A stretch of DNA of 64,000 bases from Gordionus sp. m RMFG-2023 (GCF_954871325.1 NC_088776.1:57019301-57083300), one strand, 5' to 3'; shown: positions 36,900 through 49,334, numbered from the stretch's first letter. Program-made: numbers and translations. Notes: generated by a model not told the origin, from the sequence alone.

Positions 36900-37829
36900 A
36901 TTGGGAATATTTAGACCCCCAAACTAATTATTCTTTATTTAAGAGAAACCCTTTTCTGTGATAGTAGCATTTGATTTGGTTTAATTATTGTTAAGATGTG
37001 TAAATAGTTACAGGCGATTAAATTTAATTTTCATATTTAAATTTTTCTTATTTTAATGTTACTATGCAAATGTTTTTAATTACTTTAAAACTATATATAC
37101 TTGTCTTTTTTTATAAACGATATATATAAAGGATATTGAGGTAAAGCCCAGAAGAAGGCGTGCATATTATTGGTTAAGAAAAATAAAGTTGAGACTACAT
37201 TGTATTTGCTTTAAGAGAGCAAAGAAGGTTAAGATATCTTTATATTTTGTTAAAATTACTTGTTTGCGTCTATTATCTGGCATTTTATTTTCTCCTATTA
37301 AAGGGTCGAAATTTTAAGTTCATATGAATTCTTGATTCTTATATGTTTAATTTTTGTATTAATATATTTAATAAAAGTTTTAATTTTGTAGTTATAGTTT
37401 GATAATTTATTAATATGAGTATTTAGTTTATGATCAAATTATGATTTTTCGTAATGTATCAAATAAAAATTTAATAAAATATTTAGCTCAAGTAAGGTAG
37501 TCGCTTTTATTAATAAATAAATTTTCTTCTTATCATGCCGTTCTCTTGCTCCCAGTTTCTGATACTCCGCTACATTAGTAGTATACATAAATCGGTATTT
37601 TTATAAATTTTAGGAAATAAGGTACCTAATAAATTTTATTATAAAAATGATTTAGATAAAATTTTAATAAAGCATTGAATATTTTTATAACCATATTAGA
37701 CCCGAAATAATATAAACCAAAATATGACAGAATAAAATCGATCTAATATTATCGAAATTTTTCTGCCTAATAATTTTTTGTAAAACTATAGATTTATTAC
37801 TTTAAAAATTTAATTATATGGGTCCCTAT
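36900..37829. other. no recognisable gene
   Basis: Mostly AT-rich. A short less AT-rich stretch near 37130-37230 (KPRRRRAYYWLRKIKLRL in one frame) may be a trace of a LINE C-terminus, but it is too short to assign. Confidence 0.3.
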
Positions 37830-37985
37830 TCCTAACAATTTGTCATTTGCAAAAGTTGCTCTCCTCTTATTATGAGATTTTTAATTATCAGTAAAAATAT
37901 AAAATATTGCCATTCCTGTAAAGTATTTTTTATTTTAACAGACTATTAATCATTAACACTATAAGCGAATTGGGTAGTCTTTTAA
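37830..37985 (+). repeat. first module of the long repeat unit, detached
   Basis: It matches 3890-4120 and 19870-20030 (CATTTGCAAAAGTTGC, then TATAAAATATTGCCATT and TTTTAACAGAC). The next module of the unit appears only at 44200, so about 6.2 kb of other sequence probably separates this start from copy E. Confidence 0.5.
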
Positions 37986-38039
37986 AAAATCTATTCCATT
38001 TTTATTTCAGTTGCCCTTAATGGTTGATAATAATGGTTT

Positions 38040-38260
38040 GGAGACACTTTATCAAGCGACACTTTCTCAAGAATACATTTTATCAATCAGTCAGATAATG
38101 CGATATTTTATCATGCGACATTGTACACGCGATTATCAGATATACTTAAAACTTATTTTAAAAGCTAAATTTTAATAAATCTGATTCATAACTTTTCATT
38201 TTTGATATTTAACTTTATGATGCGACACTTGATAATTTTAGATATAAATTTTTATGTAGT
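38040..38260 (-). repeat. array of AAGTGTCGCATGATA-type repeats, reverse of 12545-12650
   Basis: Several imperfect units with cores CGACACTT, ATGCGATATTTTATCATGCG and ATGATGCGACACTTGATAA are present. This is the reverse complement of the array at 12545-12650, including the flanking TATAAATTTTTA. Confidence 0.5.
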
Positions 38261-38329
38261 GATAAAAAGAATTTCTCATCTCTTATTTATCTATTAACTA
38301 AACTATTTTTTATTATTCATTTATCTTTA

Positions 38330-38835
38330 AAACATGTAAACAAAATATAAAAATAAAAAATGAATATATATATATATTAAAAGTGAATGTATATTTTAAA
38401 AGTATCGATGGCTCTAAAAAGAGCTTATAGTAAAAATGTTCCTAAAATACAGGTATAATTATGTTTAAAAATTTCTAATTGGAGTTTTTGTTTAAGAAAA
38501 ATTGATTCGCGTTTTTCGTTCGTAATGATAAAAATTTTACGTGCTAAAAAAAAATATTTAGATTGTGAGGAAATGACTATGGGTTGAAAAATAAAGTTAT
38601 TTAGTATTGAGTATTTATTAATTTTTTTATTTTTCCCGCTAGTAAGGGGGTTTGAATTAATTGAAGAGGGATAGGAAGAGAGGCAGGTTACGTCCCAAAT
38701 TAGGGATTTCCCATTGGACCATGGGGTGCAGGTTAAACCGTCAGGTCTGAGACCATCTTGTAAAGAGAGGTTTGTTGGTTCTAGGATGTTAGGTATTTTA
38801 GCCTTATTAAGAGCGTTAATTGTTTTTCAAAGATT
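38330..38835 (+). repeat. 500-bp dispersed repeat, pair with 45030-45540
   Basis: It shares the palindromic GGCTCTAAAAAGAGCTT start, GTTTTTGTTTAAGAAA, GGTTAAACCGTCAGGTCTGA (GGTTAAATCGTCTGG in the partner) and TATTTTAGCCTTATTAA with 45030-45540. A part of it (the CCGTTAGGTCT region) is also recognisable at about 26720. Non-coding. Origin unknown. Confidence 0.55.
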
Positions 38836-40435
38836 TATAATTGTAAAAAATTAAAGTAGATTTTTTGTTCCATAAATATATTATATTCTTCTCTATATAC
38901 ATTTTTATATATTACTAGTAGAAAGCCCGTTAAAAATGACGGGGAATGAGATTTTTATTAATTTTTTTCGATAGATGTCATGCCAGGTTCAAGCTCACAA
39001 TATTAGGAAGCATCCAAGATCTTATAATTAAGCCCAGCTCAACCCTTAATAATTTGTAAGATATTCCCAAGTCAGGTGCAAGCTAATATTAATTTTGAGG
39101 TTCCAAGCCCAGTCCTACACATTATAATTTTGAAAATTTATTCCCGCCTCGGAGATAGTTAAATTTTTAATATCATCACATGAACGGGAAATATCTGATT
39201 TACCAATTAGTCTAATATGGAAAAAAAACATAAATTCCGTATTAAGGGAAACTGGGAAGTCCTGGGCAGCCACTTATTAGAGAATCATGACAAATAAAAT
39301 TAAAATAACCGACTCTTATACTTTTTTGTAATATGATCAATTAAAATTATACCTAAAAAATATGTCGTTTATTATATAGGGTTATTGTTGTTTCGGATAA
39401 ATTTAATGTATGTCTTGCATTTCTGAAATTATTTGTCAAAGAATTTGATAAGGGATATATATATTTTTTGTTAAGTAAAAAAAAAATGCTATCTATTTAA
39501 ATTACAAAAATGCCTTAAACACTAATGAAACTTATATGCAAATTATTTATATATATTTTAAGATATTTTTTTTATTGACATATAAATTTAGGATGATTTT
39601 TTAAAATAATAATGAGAATTAATTATTATATATTTGATAAAATTAAGAGCAAATCCTTGTTGACATTTTGATTTTTGATGGAAAAAGCGACACTGGGCGG
39701 TCGTCTGGAGAGGGATTAACAAAGCAGTGTACAAAACACATTACGTTCTGATAAAGATGATATGCCTCTGACTTAGGATACTGGTGAACGCAAAACAATA
39801 TTTCTGTCAATGTCAGCATTTGTATCCCCCTCTAAAATAGAATCATGAACGACAATGTTAACTCAACCATAAAACGGTCGTAGGTATTGTTATAAAGGCC
39901 ACGACAAAACTACTGCATATTTTTCCATTAATAAAGTTGATAAAATTGGCCGTACTGTAAATTCAAGTTTGAACATTCCTCTAATATTCATGAAAGTTTA
40001 TCAGAGAATCGGATAGAGTAATATATTTATTAACTCCTAGTGAAGTGAATGATAGTACAGAATTAAATGCTTATATTTGTTAAAAATAGGCAGAGGTGGC
40101 ATAGGGATTGTGGTAGTGGTGATAAAAATATCATTTGAAGAACTGGGTAAAAATAAAATAAACATAGATATAAAATAAAAATAAAATAAACCTCCAGATG
40201 AGTTTAGTATATTACGAAATTTAAAGAGGGATGCATATGCAAGTATGATGAACTTAATCATATTATATATTTTAAGAAATATATATCAAATTTTATTATA
40301 GGAGCTAATGTAATTATTACCAGGAGCACATCTGTTTAAAATATTAGTGTATTTTGAACAGGCATATAAATGAGTTTAAGACAGGAAATATGTAGATATC
40401 CTTGGATTTTATTTTTATCTAAAACAGAATGTTAA
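38836..40435. other. no recognisable gene; possibly the decayed 5' part of a MULE
   Basis: At 38927-38948 AGCCCGTTAAAAATGACGGG forms a small hairpin. Around 39690-39990 the composition is less AT-rich and could be decayed coding belonging to the Mutator-like transposase that follows, but no motif is firm. The rest is AT-rich. Confidence 0.3.
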
Positions 40436-40439
40436 AAAT

Positions 40440-42070
40440 AATAATTGATTTGGGATTAAAAGAGGTCTATGAGTCTAATGAATACTTTTGTTTGAATGAC
40501 AGATGTTTATAGGCCCATGTATATGTCACAGAGGAATTTTGAAAATACATTTGATACCTTGGCAGAATTAAATGGCTTATCTGCTTATTTCCTACTTTGA
40601 GATAACATATATCTGAAGACATTGAAATTTCAGCAAAAATATTTTTTGTTGTAAATTTATGCATTTAGGGCAAAGAAATAATTTTGCAGCTCCTCTCTAT
40701 GTAAGATTATGGAACAAACACTTTCACACTAGAAGGTGTCACCAGAATAACAAATTGTGTTGAAGGGTGGCATTATGGTATTAAATCCATAGGCATAGCC
40801 AGGGGCTGTGACAAGGGGAAATCCACCCCCCTCTTCAGAAATATATCACTTTTTGTGAATATCATTTTAAGCTGATAAAAAATATACCCCTTAGTCCTCC
40901 CCCCACTCCCTGACCCCCAAAAATGTATGCATATATCTTAAACAATAATTTGAAAGAAAGAATGTAAAAGTTGATATTTTTCTATAAAATTAATACATTT
41001 TTGGAAAAAAGTATTTGTATATAAAAAAAAGTAAACCAAAAATGCTTTTTAGAAATGAAATATAAGCCAAAGATAAGTCTTAAGACAAAAGTGAAATGTA
41101 ATATAATTATTAATAATAGATCCATAAAATTACTAGATAATATAATATATCAAATATAATATTTTATTAAGTGAATAATTTTAATTTATTTTTCTTAATA
41201 AAATTGAAATATAATTATAAAACTATTGATAAAATTATATCATAAATTTAATAAAAAAATTATAGCGCAATACAAACAGTGGAATATTATATGTCGTAGA
41301 TTTACAGTATATCTAATTTTATCAATTATCATATGACAATCAAGTACCAATATGGAGAATAATATATTTTACAGAAAACTATAAAATATTGATAAGGCAT
41401 CAGAAAATAATTTTTAAAGATATTGTGGGATGAATAATATGAAGATTAATTTTTAATATCATTTTTTTAAATAAATAGATGGCGTTAAATAATTAAATGC
41501 AAATTGTTGCTATAATTATTATCAAGAGCATTAATTAGTAAAATTTGTTAAAATATTAACTGTAATATATTCTCTAACTGTCAAATATGTCTGTAAAAGT
41601 GGAATTTTACCTAGTATTTTGTATCTAATTCTATATAATAGAGGAATATCAACTAAATTTCTACTTACTTTTTATAAATAAATTTCTTATACTTGTTTGG
41701 AATAAATTATTAACATAATAAAAATATATTTCATATTTGTTCCAGGCATATTTTTTTTCATTAAAATTAACCTCATATCTAGTAAAAAGATTTTATGACT
41801 TAATATAGACTTAGGAAACCCGGCTGAAGGCCGGGCAAAAGAGGGCCGAAGACCCGTCCCAAATGGGGTCTGGGGGCGAAGCCCCCAATATTTTTTCATT
41901 CCCCACCCCCTTAGGAAAATCCTGGCTACACCTATGATTCAATCCCTATGTCAATGTTAATATATAACATTGAAAATTCTTAGAGGGAATTCAAAATGAT
42001 ATGCAGAACATAAGGCTATATATCTTCAAGTCATGATGGGGATAGCATCGTACCTCTCGGAGAAATATGG
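40440..42070 (+). pseudogene. Mutator-like (MULE) transposase remnant
   Basis: This is plus-strand decayed coding of the C-terminal half of a MULE transposase of the FLYWCH-associated type. The order of family landmarks is kept: LGLKEVYESNEYFCLNDR (about 40452-40505), FDTLAEL (about 40550), YFEITYI (about 40590), FAAPLYVRLWNKHFH (about 40683-40727), and the hallmark VTRITNCVEGWHYGIKS (40738-40787), equivalent to the family's TRTNNAVEGWH. The hallmark ends at the edge of an inserted element. Coding resembling the continuation (KAIYLQVMMGIAS) resumes after 41945. Frameshifts and stops are numerous. No TIRs of the original element were found. Confidence 0.65.
40788..41936 (+). mobile_element. 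hAT-like nonautonomous element inserted in the MULE gene
   Basis: The ends read CATAGGCATAGCCAGG and, inverted from the right, CATAGGTGTAGCCAGG: terminal inverted repeats with two mismatches. The flanks ATTAAATC (40780-40787) and ATTCAATC (41937-41944) form an 8-bp duplication with one mismatch, which points to the hAT superfamily. The interior is AT-rich without transposase. The right subterminal region (41819-41890) is strikingly GC-rich and made of consecutive hairpins. Confidence 0.75.
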
Positions 42071-42372
42071 AGATATAAAAAAAGCATTTCATATATATGC
42101 TTCGAATACGGACCATCGAATTCTTAAAAATTTTAAAAAGCTGTTGTCCATATTTCATGCAATTGAAAATTTTATCTAATTTATTTATTTTTTAAATAGC
42201 TGATATATTATGCACAACTATCTAGGTATTTACATCATAATTTATAAGGTTATTACGTTAATCAACGAAGGACTAGAATACTCACTTAATTTTGATTTCT
42301 TTTCTTGTATTCGATTTCGAAATGTCACCCCTTCACAAGGTGACTTTTTAAAATATCATTAACTATTTTTCT
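42071..42372. other. no gene recognised
   Basis: AT-rich sequence between the MULE remnant and the next repeat module. Nothing was seen. Confidence 0.4.
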
Positions 42373-42525
42373 TATTAAAAATTTGCATTTTTGAGAATTA
42401 TTTTTTGCGCATCTCCAGATATTGATTTATTAATATTTGTTCTAAATTTACTCAAAATTTTGATATATAAGGGTTGGTTATTTTTTGATAAATCCAAATT
42501 CTTTTATTTTAATTATTAATAAAAT
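42373..42525 (+). repeat. short dispersed module shared with 9097-9220
   Basis: It shares AAATTTGCATTTTTGAG and GGTTGGTTATTTTTTGA with 9097-9220. Confidence 0.5.
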
Positions 42526-42539
42526 AATATTCTTGGAAG

Positions 42540-43510
42540 TATCTTCCTTCATAATTACGAATTCGAATATGATCGAGCCTGTATCTGAACACTCCTCAGT
42601 AAAGTGAGGCATCAGATATCTAACCGCTAGCTTGGCCTCCGCGATGTATAGAGAGGGCTTACCGCTGAAGTTTCCATCTGCAAGGAATCTATGGTTATCA
42701 AAATTATTATCATGAGGATGTTATTAATGGGTGGAATGACCGTAGATCCTGCTTGGTGCTCACCAAAATTATTTTCATCTCCAGAGAGCGAGCCCTCTAG
42801 AGAGTCAATGATAGACAAAACCTCCTCTCCCAGAATGTTAATGTCCGAGGAAGCATAAGATGCTGTTGACGAGTTGCCAATCCTCTATTCCTGGACTCCC
42901 GAGTCATTTTACAAAAGCGACATCACATCGGACAAAAATTTAGGTTAGTGATTGGCTACGCTTGATTCTGATCCTCCAGATTCTTAATCGTCATTGGCGC
43001 CTCAGTTCTTTTCTTCAATTTCCAAGGGAGGTCGCCCTGAAAAGGGCTTTTGGGTACTAAGGAAAAGAAATAGAAGAAGGGAGAAATATTGGTATCTGCG
43101 GCTGCTATAATGACCTTACCCTGGAGGCAGTCGTCTCCTTCTGTGCCTTGGGCCTTCTGATTTTTTGATTGGGTGTAAGGATTGTATTGGCCATTGATGG
43201 CGGTATCTGAGCAGCCAAGAAATGAGCATGGGGCATGGTTCCTCTGCTTTTGCATTTATCTGCGGTATCGGCTTCTGAATCAGGGGAGATGTTTGTTGGT
43301 TCCAACAAGGTGGAGCGGGATATGAAAGTCGATCTTGGTAAGCGCGATCTTCGGTCGCTAGACATAGTAAGTGCATCCATCCGATTCATGAGCTTGGTAA
43401 TGGGCGTGAGCCTTGTCTCGATCTAGTTAGGTGGTTCCCGAAAAGTGCTAGGCATGTTGAACGCTTGCTCAAATGGAGGAGTGAAGACGTATGATTAATC
43501 GGCGTTGACA
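42540..43510 (-). other. GC-richer coding-like island, unidentified (copy 2, longer)
   Basis: Its first 420 bases are homologous to 17370-17830, and it then extends 550 bases further. The minus strand keeps long frames with non-random composition. One begins MNRMDALTMSSDRRSRLPRS (43389-43105), rich in R/S/T/P. A second, overlapping in another frame, covers 43255-42956. IDSLEGSLSGDENNFGEHQA lies near 42810-42750. It looks like a hydrophilic structural-type protein of an unrecognised element, broken in both copies. It could be retroelement-derived, which is inference only. Confidence 0.4.
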
Positions 43511-44189
43511 ATTATTCCTACACATGAATTATCTGAGGTGAGCAGGTTAGCCAGTGAGTCTTCCTTGATAGTTGGTGTTTTTTTTGTGCTTGGATTAAAA
43601 TTTTGAGAGTAATTTATAAAATTTAAGGATGCGATTATAATGGCGAAGTATATATGTGACAAATATAATCAGAAAATGCAACAACAATAAAAAAAAGTTT
43701 GTTATAATTTATTGAGGGGATGATATGTTTTTATTTAGTTAGTATTAACATTTTTATATATTAAAAATAAAAGGAGTTATGACAATGTGAGTTGGTAATC
43801 GGTACCTCAAATGCTTTTCATAATTCTTATTTTATCTTTTAAAAATTTCATATCAATAAAAAAGAAAAATAATATTTTTTTAAAGTTAGTATTCACCGTA
43901 TAGATATATGCAAAAAATAAAACTGCTTTTAAATATTTTGGAAAATATGCTCCCTCCATTTTTTAAATCACCTCAATTTTTTTTTCACAATATAACCCCG
44001 GTCTCCCATATTCGAGTTACTCATTAGATTTAGAAATATAAAGTTTTAATCAGCCAGATCCCCCTTCCCCCCATATAATAACTAAAATACCAAATTTCGT
44101 GTTTCCTTTGCAATTTTTTCATTTGTCAACAGTTTACAGACGTTAAATAAATGTTTTCAAAGCAACTACAAAAAATCTATTCTTTTTCA
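43511..44189. other. no gene recognised
   Basis: AT-rich. A C-rich patch CCCCCTTCCCCCCAT near 44070 resembles the C-rich module of the long unit, but no order of modules is visible. Confidence 0.35.
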
Positions 44190-45029
44190 ATTCTTAAATG
44201 TTGATAACAATTATGTTGGATTTTATATATTTTATAATACTTGGTCTTTACTACTAAAAATAGCACTAACAGTATTTTATTTGCTATACCCTTTAAAAGT
44301 TTAAAACTTTCTTCATATTACTCATCCTTTGGATTAATTTTTATGTTATTATCTTCAATTATTTTAAATTTACCTTTGTAATTTTGTCCCTGTTTCAAAT
44401 GATTTATAACATATGGGGCTTGGATTTGCTATGGATTTCTAATGCATTCCCTTCATATATTTTCCACTCATTGCTAATAAGCTAATCTTTCAATTGCTAT
44501 ATTTTTAACCTTTATATACCCACTGCTTGACAAATTTTTACTGAATAAATACCTTAAAAGTATTTTAAATTAAGGTTTTATTGATTGAAATAAAATAATT
44601 TATTACAGAATGCACTTGAGATCCGTGGATAATTTTGACTATCATTTTAAATTAGTATATTAACTTTTTTGTTGTTAATTAAATAAACATTAATTCAACA
44701 AAAAAAATTGTTTAAAAATATGCACCTCTTTATCTTTAGTAATTTACAATGCGAGCGCAAACATATACAGCAATTGTTTTCATGTCGTTACTATTACTAG
44801 TCATCAATTTTTCTTTTAATAAACCGCTCTTAGTCTTCATTAACATATTATGCGACGTCTCAAGTACCACACCATGCAAGAGCAGGAATTATACGTGGAT
44901 CCTTTCCCACCAGCTTGAAATAAGCTGGTTTCCTTTATCGTAGATAGCCGCATAACAGTAAAAATAAACATTTATATTATCCTTTAAAAATTTTTTTTCT
45001 TCAATATTTATTTAAAAAAATGATAAAAC

Positions 45030-45540
45030 ACCAAAATTAAAAACAAGTTTATAAAAATATATAAAATCCCTAAATAAAAAAATAAATATATATATATTAT
45101 AAGTATCGAAGGCTCTAAAAAGAGCTTAATTTAATAATTAATATGTACCTAAAAAACAAGTATAATTGTGTTTAAAAATTTCTGTTGAAGTTTTTGTTTA
45201 AGAAATATGGATTCGCGATTATCGTTTGTTATGTTAAAAATTTTTCGCTATAAAGTTTATTAAAAAAATATGTAGACACTGTGAAAATTGCCATATAACT
45301 ATTGGCTGAAATTTAATTTTAAATATTTATTAATTTTTTTATTTTCCCCACAAGTAAAGGGTTTGTTTTAATTGATGAAGGAAAGGAGGACGTAGGTTGG
45401 GTCTCAAATAAGGAATATCCCGTTGGAGAAGGGGTGTAGGTTAAATCGTCTGGTCTGAGGCCATAATAAGAAGTTTGTTGGTTAGGAGATATTGGGTATT
45501 TTAGCCTTATTAAAAGCGTTATGGATGATTTTATTAATTG
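45030..45540 (+). repeat. 500-bp dispersed repeat, pair with 38330-38835
   Basis: It is homologous to 38330-38835 and absent from this place in copies B, C and D of the long unit, so it behaves as an inserted element. Its palindromic start GGCTCTAAAAAGAGCTT is retained. Confidence 0.55.
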
Positions 45541-48500
45541 CTTTATGCTATATTAACCTTTTTTGTTTAAATAAACATACTATATAAAATATATACAACT
45601 GGATATAATTAAATGGTTAAAGCTTACAAAAATTATCTATAAAATTTCTGATATCGTATATAAATTTTATCTGTATTAATTATAAATACACTTTCTAAGC
45701 TATTATAACATTATCTAGAATGATTGAGAATTAACTTATATATGCAAAAACAAAACAAATTTATAATTTATCAACCAAGAGAAAAAATATTAAAGTGATA
45801 TAAAAAAATCACGATGATTTAATTCAATAGCGCATTGTAAAAAATAGACGAGGTACCAGGACACATCAACCTGTTTTTTTTATAATGACAATAAGTAAAA
45901 TTATAGGTCTCCTGTGTTAATTCTAATATATATTTACGGTTCTAATTTAAAAATCTTTTATAAAAAATAATTTAATTGTATGATAATGAAACAGTATCTC
46001 AATGCGAAATAAATAATGATATGATTTTATCTAATGTACAATTATATTTGTTTTATTATAAATAACTGAAATGATCATATATTTTTAATTGCAAATTATT
46101 AGAATTGAAGATATATTTATACTTCCACCTACAAAATTGTATTGATAAAAATTGTCTTTAGGTAAGCTCTAAGATAATCTAAATAAGATATAATTAAAAT
46201 ATATTCCTAAACTTGTGTTGTTAAATTGTTTTATTTGTACCGATACCAAGTTATTGCTAACATTAATTGTAATCTATAGATGATATTTAAAATACATAAT
46301 ATTTTTAAACAAATATTCATTCCATTTTTACTTAACATAACTTTTCTTTCCTTTCATTTCCTTCCCTTTTCACTACCTTCTAAATCCCGTTTCCCAAAAA
46401 ATATTTAACTCACATTTGCGTTAATAAATTCCAAACAATAGATAGGCCAATTGTTTATCGGTAACATACATAGCTCAATCCTTGAACTTATACTATTCAA
46501 TCTCTGACTTAAGATAAAGTTAGTATAAATATTGAGTATGGCGACTCACGTTAGCTTCAATATATAGTGTTCTATTAAAGTTTATTATTAGGTTCGATAA
46601 TTCAAAACTTCCAAATATCTGCAACTTTCTGTTGATAGTGTTATTTATCGAATATGTATCTAGATACCCATCACCCCCTTGGATATATGATCTTACCGAA
46701 TTATTCTCTTTATGAAGATAGAGTCGAGATTATCTTTTTTAATTGTACAATTTATAATAAAAAATATATTTTTATGTCATAATTTTATTATCAAAAAATA
46801 TATGCCAAATATTTTAGGAAAACAAATATAATGGAAAGAAAGAAAAATATGGAAATATAATTTTGAAATAAACATTTAAACAATAAACAACTGGAAAGAA
46901 AGGTAGATTTAAGGGAAAGAGCAAATGCAATGATAAAAATGGAGATCACGATTAGTTATAATGCAGGCATCCTTCAAGGTTGAAACCATTATAGCTTAGT
47001 AGCAAACCTACTTAGAGTTGTTGATATTATATCTTATCCTTAAATTAGATTTAGAACAACCGAGACTATATCTTACATATTATATTTTAATGAAAAATAA
47101 GTATTATTCCCTCATAAACATTACATATTATAATTTATCTTACTAAGATCAGGATGGTCCAAATTTTTTTTATCTTTTGTAGAAACATATTTAGAAAATA
47201 TTTAAATTTTACAAATATTACAGGAAATATGAAAGAATAAAGGATTGAGGCTTTATTGGAAAAAAAATGATAGTAATAATAAATTTTAAGAAATTATTTG
47301 AGGAAAGTTATTATAAACTGACAAATAAAAGCATTTATAAGAGGATTCCATATGTTGTACGATCTTATCAAGGATTTTTTTATCTATAAAATTTATGCTT
47401 TAAAGAATCTTATTTAATTTGATTGATTGTTATTACATATAGAAACTATAATAAATATGTCGTATTATTTGAGTATTAGGAGTAGACGATATAAGAGAAA
47501 TCAGGAGTGGCCTAGTAAAAAAAATGCATTTAAATATAACATGCCCCAAGTTGTTTATGAAGTCTCCATAAGATAATCAATAATTATTACTCTATTTTAA
47601 TATATAATGTTTTATTGCAATAACATTAACATTTATATCATATAAAAATAATAAAAGAAATTCTCACTCTTTTTTCCCCTCTGTATAATATACATTGAAT
47701 AAACCAGAATAATGATTTATTAAGCATAGATCTTTATAATCGTTATCTATAGTTATAAAATATAAAATATAAATTAAGAAATTTTTTATTTCAAGGGGGA
47801 TGTCATTTTTTTAAAATGTCTTATTTTATTACACAAGTCGGTTGATTCTTCAAAAAAATTTTTTATAAAATAGTATTTAAATATTTCAAGTATTTTTATT
47901 CTTACAATATAAATATTTAATTATATTATATAATATCACATTGAAGACAAATATCATGCTTTTTAAAATTAATGACATTTCATGGTGGTATGATTTTCTT
48001 GACTATTTATTGCAAAATAGGCTTCAATACTAATTATCCGCCTTAAGAAACGTTCTTCAACAATATTGTAAAATTATAAATTATAGACTTATATATTATT
48101 TATAAAATTTCAAGTTCATAATGTATAAATTTAAACGTTTTTATTTCTACCTAATATGAGTTTTAGGGACTCATTTTATGATGTGGCGATATAGCTTAAG
48201 CAATTCATAATTATTCGCTAAACGTTACAATAGCTCTATAATTTAACATAATTGTTGTAATTTATGCATCGCTTAAACTATATCATGTTATTACCTGGTT
48301 AAACAAGGCATTAGACCTGGATATTTACATGACTTTTGTATTGTTAATGCGATTAATATACTTTTATTTTTGTATAACAAATAAATGTTTAACCTCTATG
48401 AGTAGGAATAGTTCCAATATGAGTGAAGATGCATATGAATAGAATTGGTTTCATTTGTTTGTTTTACTGTTTAAATTAAGTTATGATTATATAAAAAAGA

Positions 48501-48984
48501 GTTCATTAATTTAATAATTTAAAATATTCATACTATAATATTTTTTCTGAAAATGTTTGCAAAATATATATTTTTTAACTCTGTAAAAATATAACGAAAT
48601 AAAGTACAAAAGTCATTTACTTATTGCAAATAAACTTACTTGTTTCCAAACTTCTTCAGATTAAAAATCCCTCAGTATTCAAGATAATTTATTAATATGA
48701 ATATATTTTTAAAAATTAACTTTAATAAATAATTTTTGGATATAAAAATCAGAATAAAGGAATATAACTCCCTCTCTTTTATTTTAGAAATTACTCTTCC
48801 CCCTTTTAAGAATAAAATTGAGTTTTTATCCCGGAGAATTATCATCCGCTCACCATATATCGATATTTTTTTGCAAATATGATTAGGATAATGTAATAAT
48901 TAATAATGGCTTGATTTCATATTTTTTTTAAAAATTTTTTTATCCTCCTTCAATATTTCTTTACATTTTATAATGTTTTCATGC

Positions 48985-49165
48985 AATCCATTTTAATAAA
49001 TATTTTATTCAATGACTTTTACTATTTGAGTCCATTGAAATTTTGGTTTCCCTCTTACATTTGTCCAACGCTTCTGAACACCTTATCATTTTCCTATATA
49101 GTTCTCTGTTCTTTCATTGTATGTCCATACCACATTGGTCTATTTGAGATGACCTGATTAATTTT
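48985..49165 (-). mobile_element. old RTE-like LINE 3' fragment inside copy E
   Basis: It is homologous to 16600-16880 and 29165-29365 and to the LINE 3' coding end (minus strand; CCATTGAAATTTTGG, then TTCATTGTATGTCCATACCA). Confidence 0.55.
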
Positions 49166-49247
49166 TTTATATATATTTCTTTTTCCTTATTAACTTAATA
49201 CTAACCTTTCGGACTCATTTTATAATATAAACTCAATAGTTTGATTT

Positions 49248-49334
49248 AAATTAATTTTTCGTTTATATAAATTATTAAATTAATTTTTCGTTTATGTAAA
49301 TTATTAAATTGATCTTTCGTTTATATAAATTGAT
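49248..49334 (+). repeat. three tandem copies of a 29-bp unit
   Basis: The units start AAATTAATTTTTCGTTTAT at 49248 and 49277, with a slightly changed third at 49306. It lies just upstream of the LINE. Confidence 0.7.

Larger units (their letters stand above)
30530..36900 (+). repeat. long repeat unit, copy D (interrupted by a LINE at 31125-33595)
   Basis: The second module is at 30540-30720, and CCCATCACTAATAGGCTAAT at 30807 shows the empty target site of the hAT at 4416. The sequence resumes after the LINE with AAATGATAAACTATCA (33738), a short CCTTCCCTCC tract (34720), CATCACCCCCTTGGG (35037), ATTATTTGAGGAAAGAT (35615), AGGTTAAGCAATC and CTCTAATATAAAA (36440-36480), and CAACCCACCTCTCAG (36708). 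Without the LINE it is about 3.9 kb. The end is less complete than in B, C and E: the C-rich and LINE-fragment modules are not seen. Confidence 0.6.
44190..49170 (+). repeat. long repeat unit, copy E
   Basis: The modules run in common order: ATGTTGATAACAATTATG (44208), TTGCTAATAAGCTAATC (44471), a short CTTTCCTTTCATTTCC tract (46345), CATCACCCCCTTGG (46670), ATTATTTGAGGAAAG (47290), TGAAGACAAATATCATGC (47943), AACCTCTATGAGTAGG (48394), ATCATCCGCTCACCATATAT (48840) and the final LINE fragment. A 500-bp dispersed repeat (45030-45540) is inserted between the second and third modules. Otherwise it is uninterrupted. No gene. Confidence 0.65.

Noticed and set aside
41819-41890. Bacterial-type transcription terminators.
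   Set aside because: The hairpins lie inside the end of a DNA transposon in animal DNA and have no coding neighbour.
42956-43426. Four overlapping frames on both strands in the GC-richer island, each as a separate gene.
   Set aside because: At most one strand can be coding. Homology to 17370-17830 supports only a decayed minus-strand source, so they are not called individually.
44749-44943. 64-codon plus-strand frame starting with ATG in copy E.
   Set aside because: Short, hydrophobic by AT-rich composition, with no counterpart kept open in other units.
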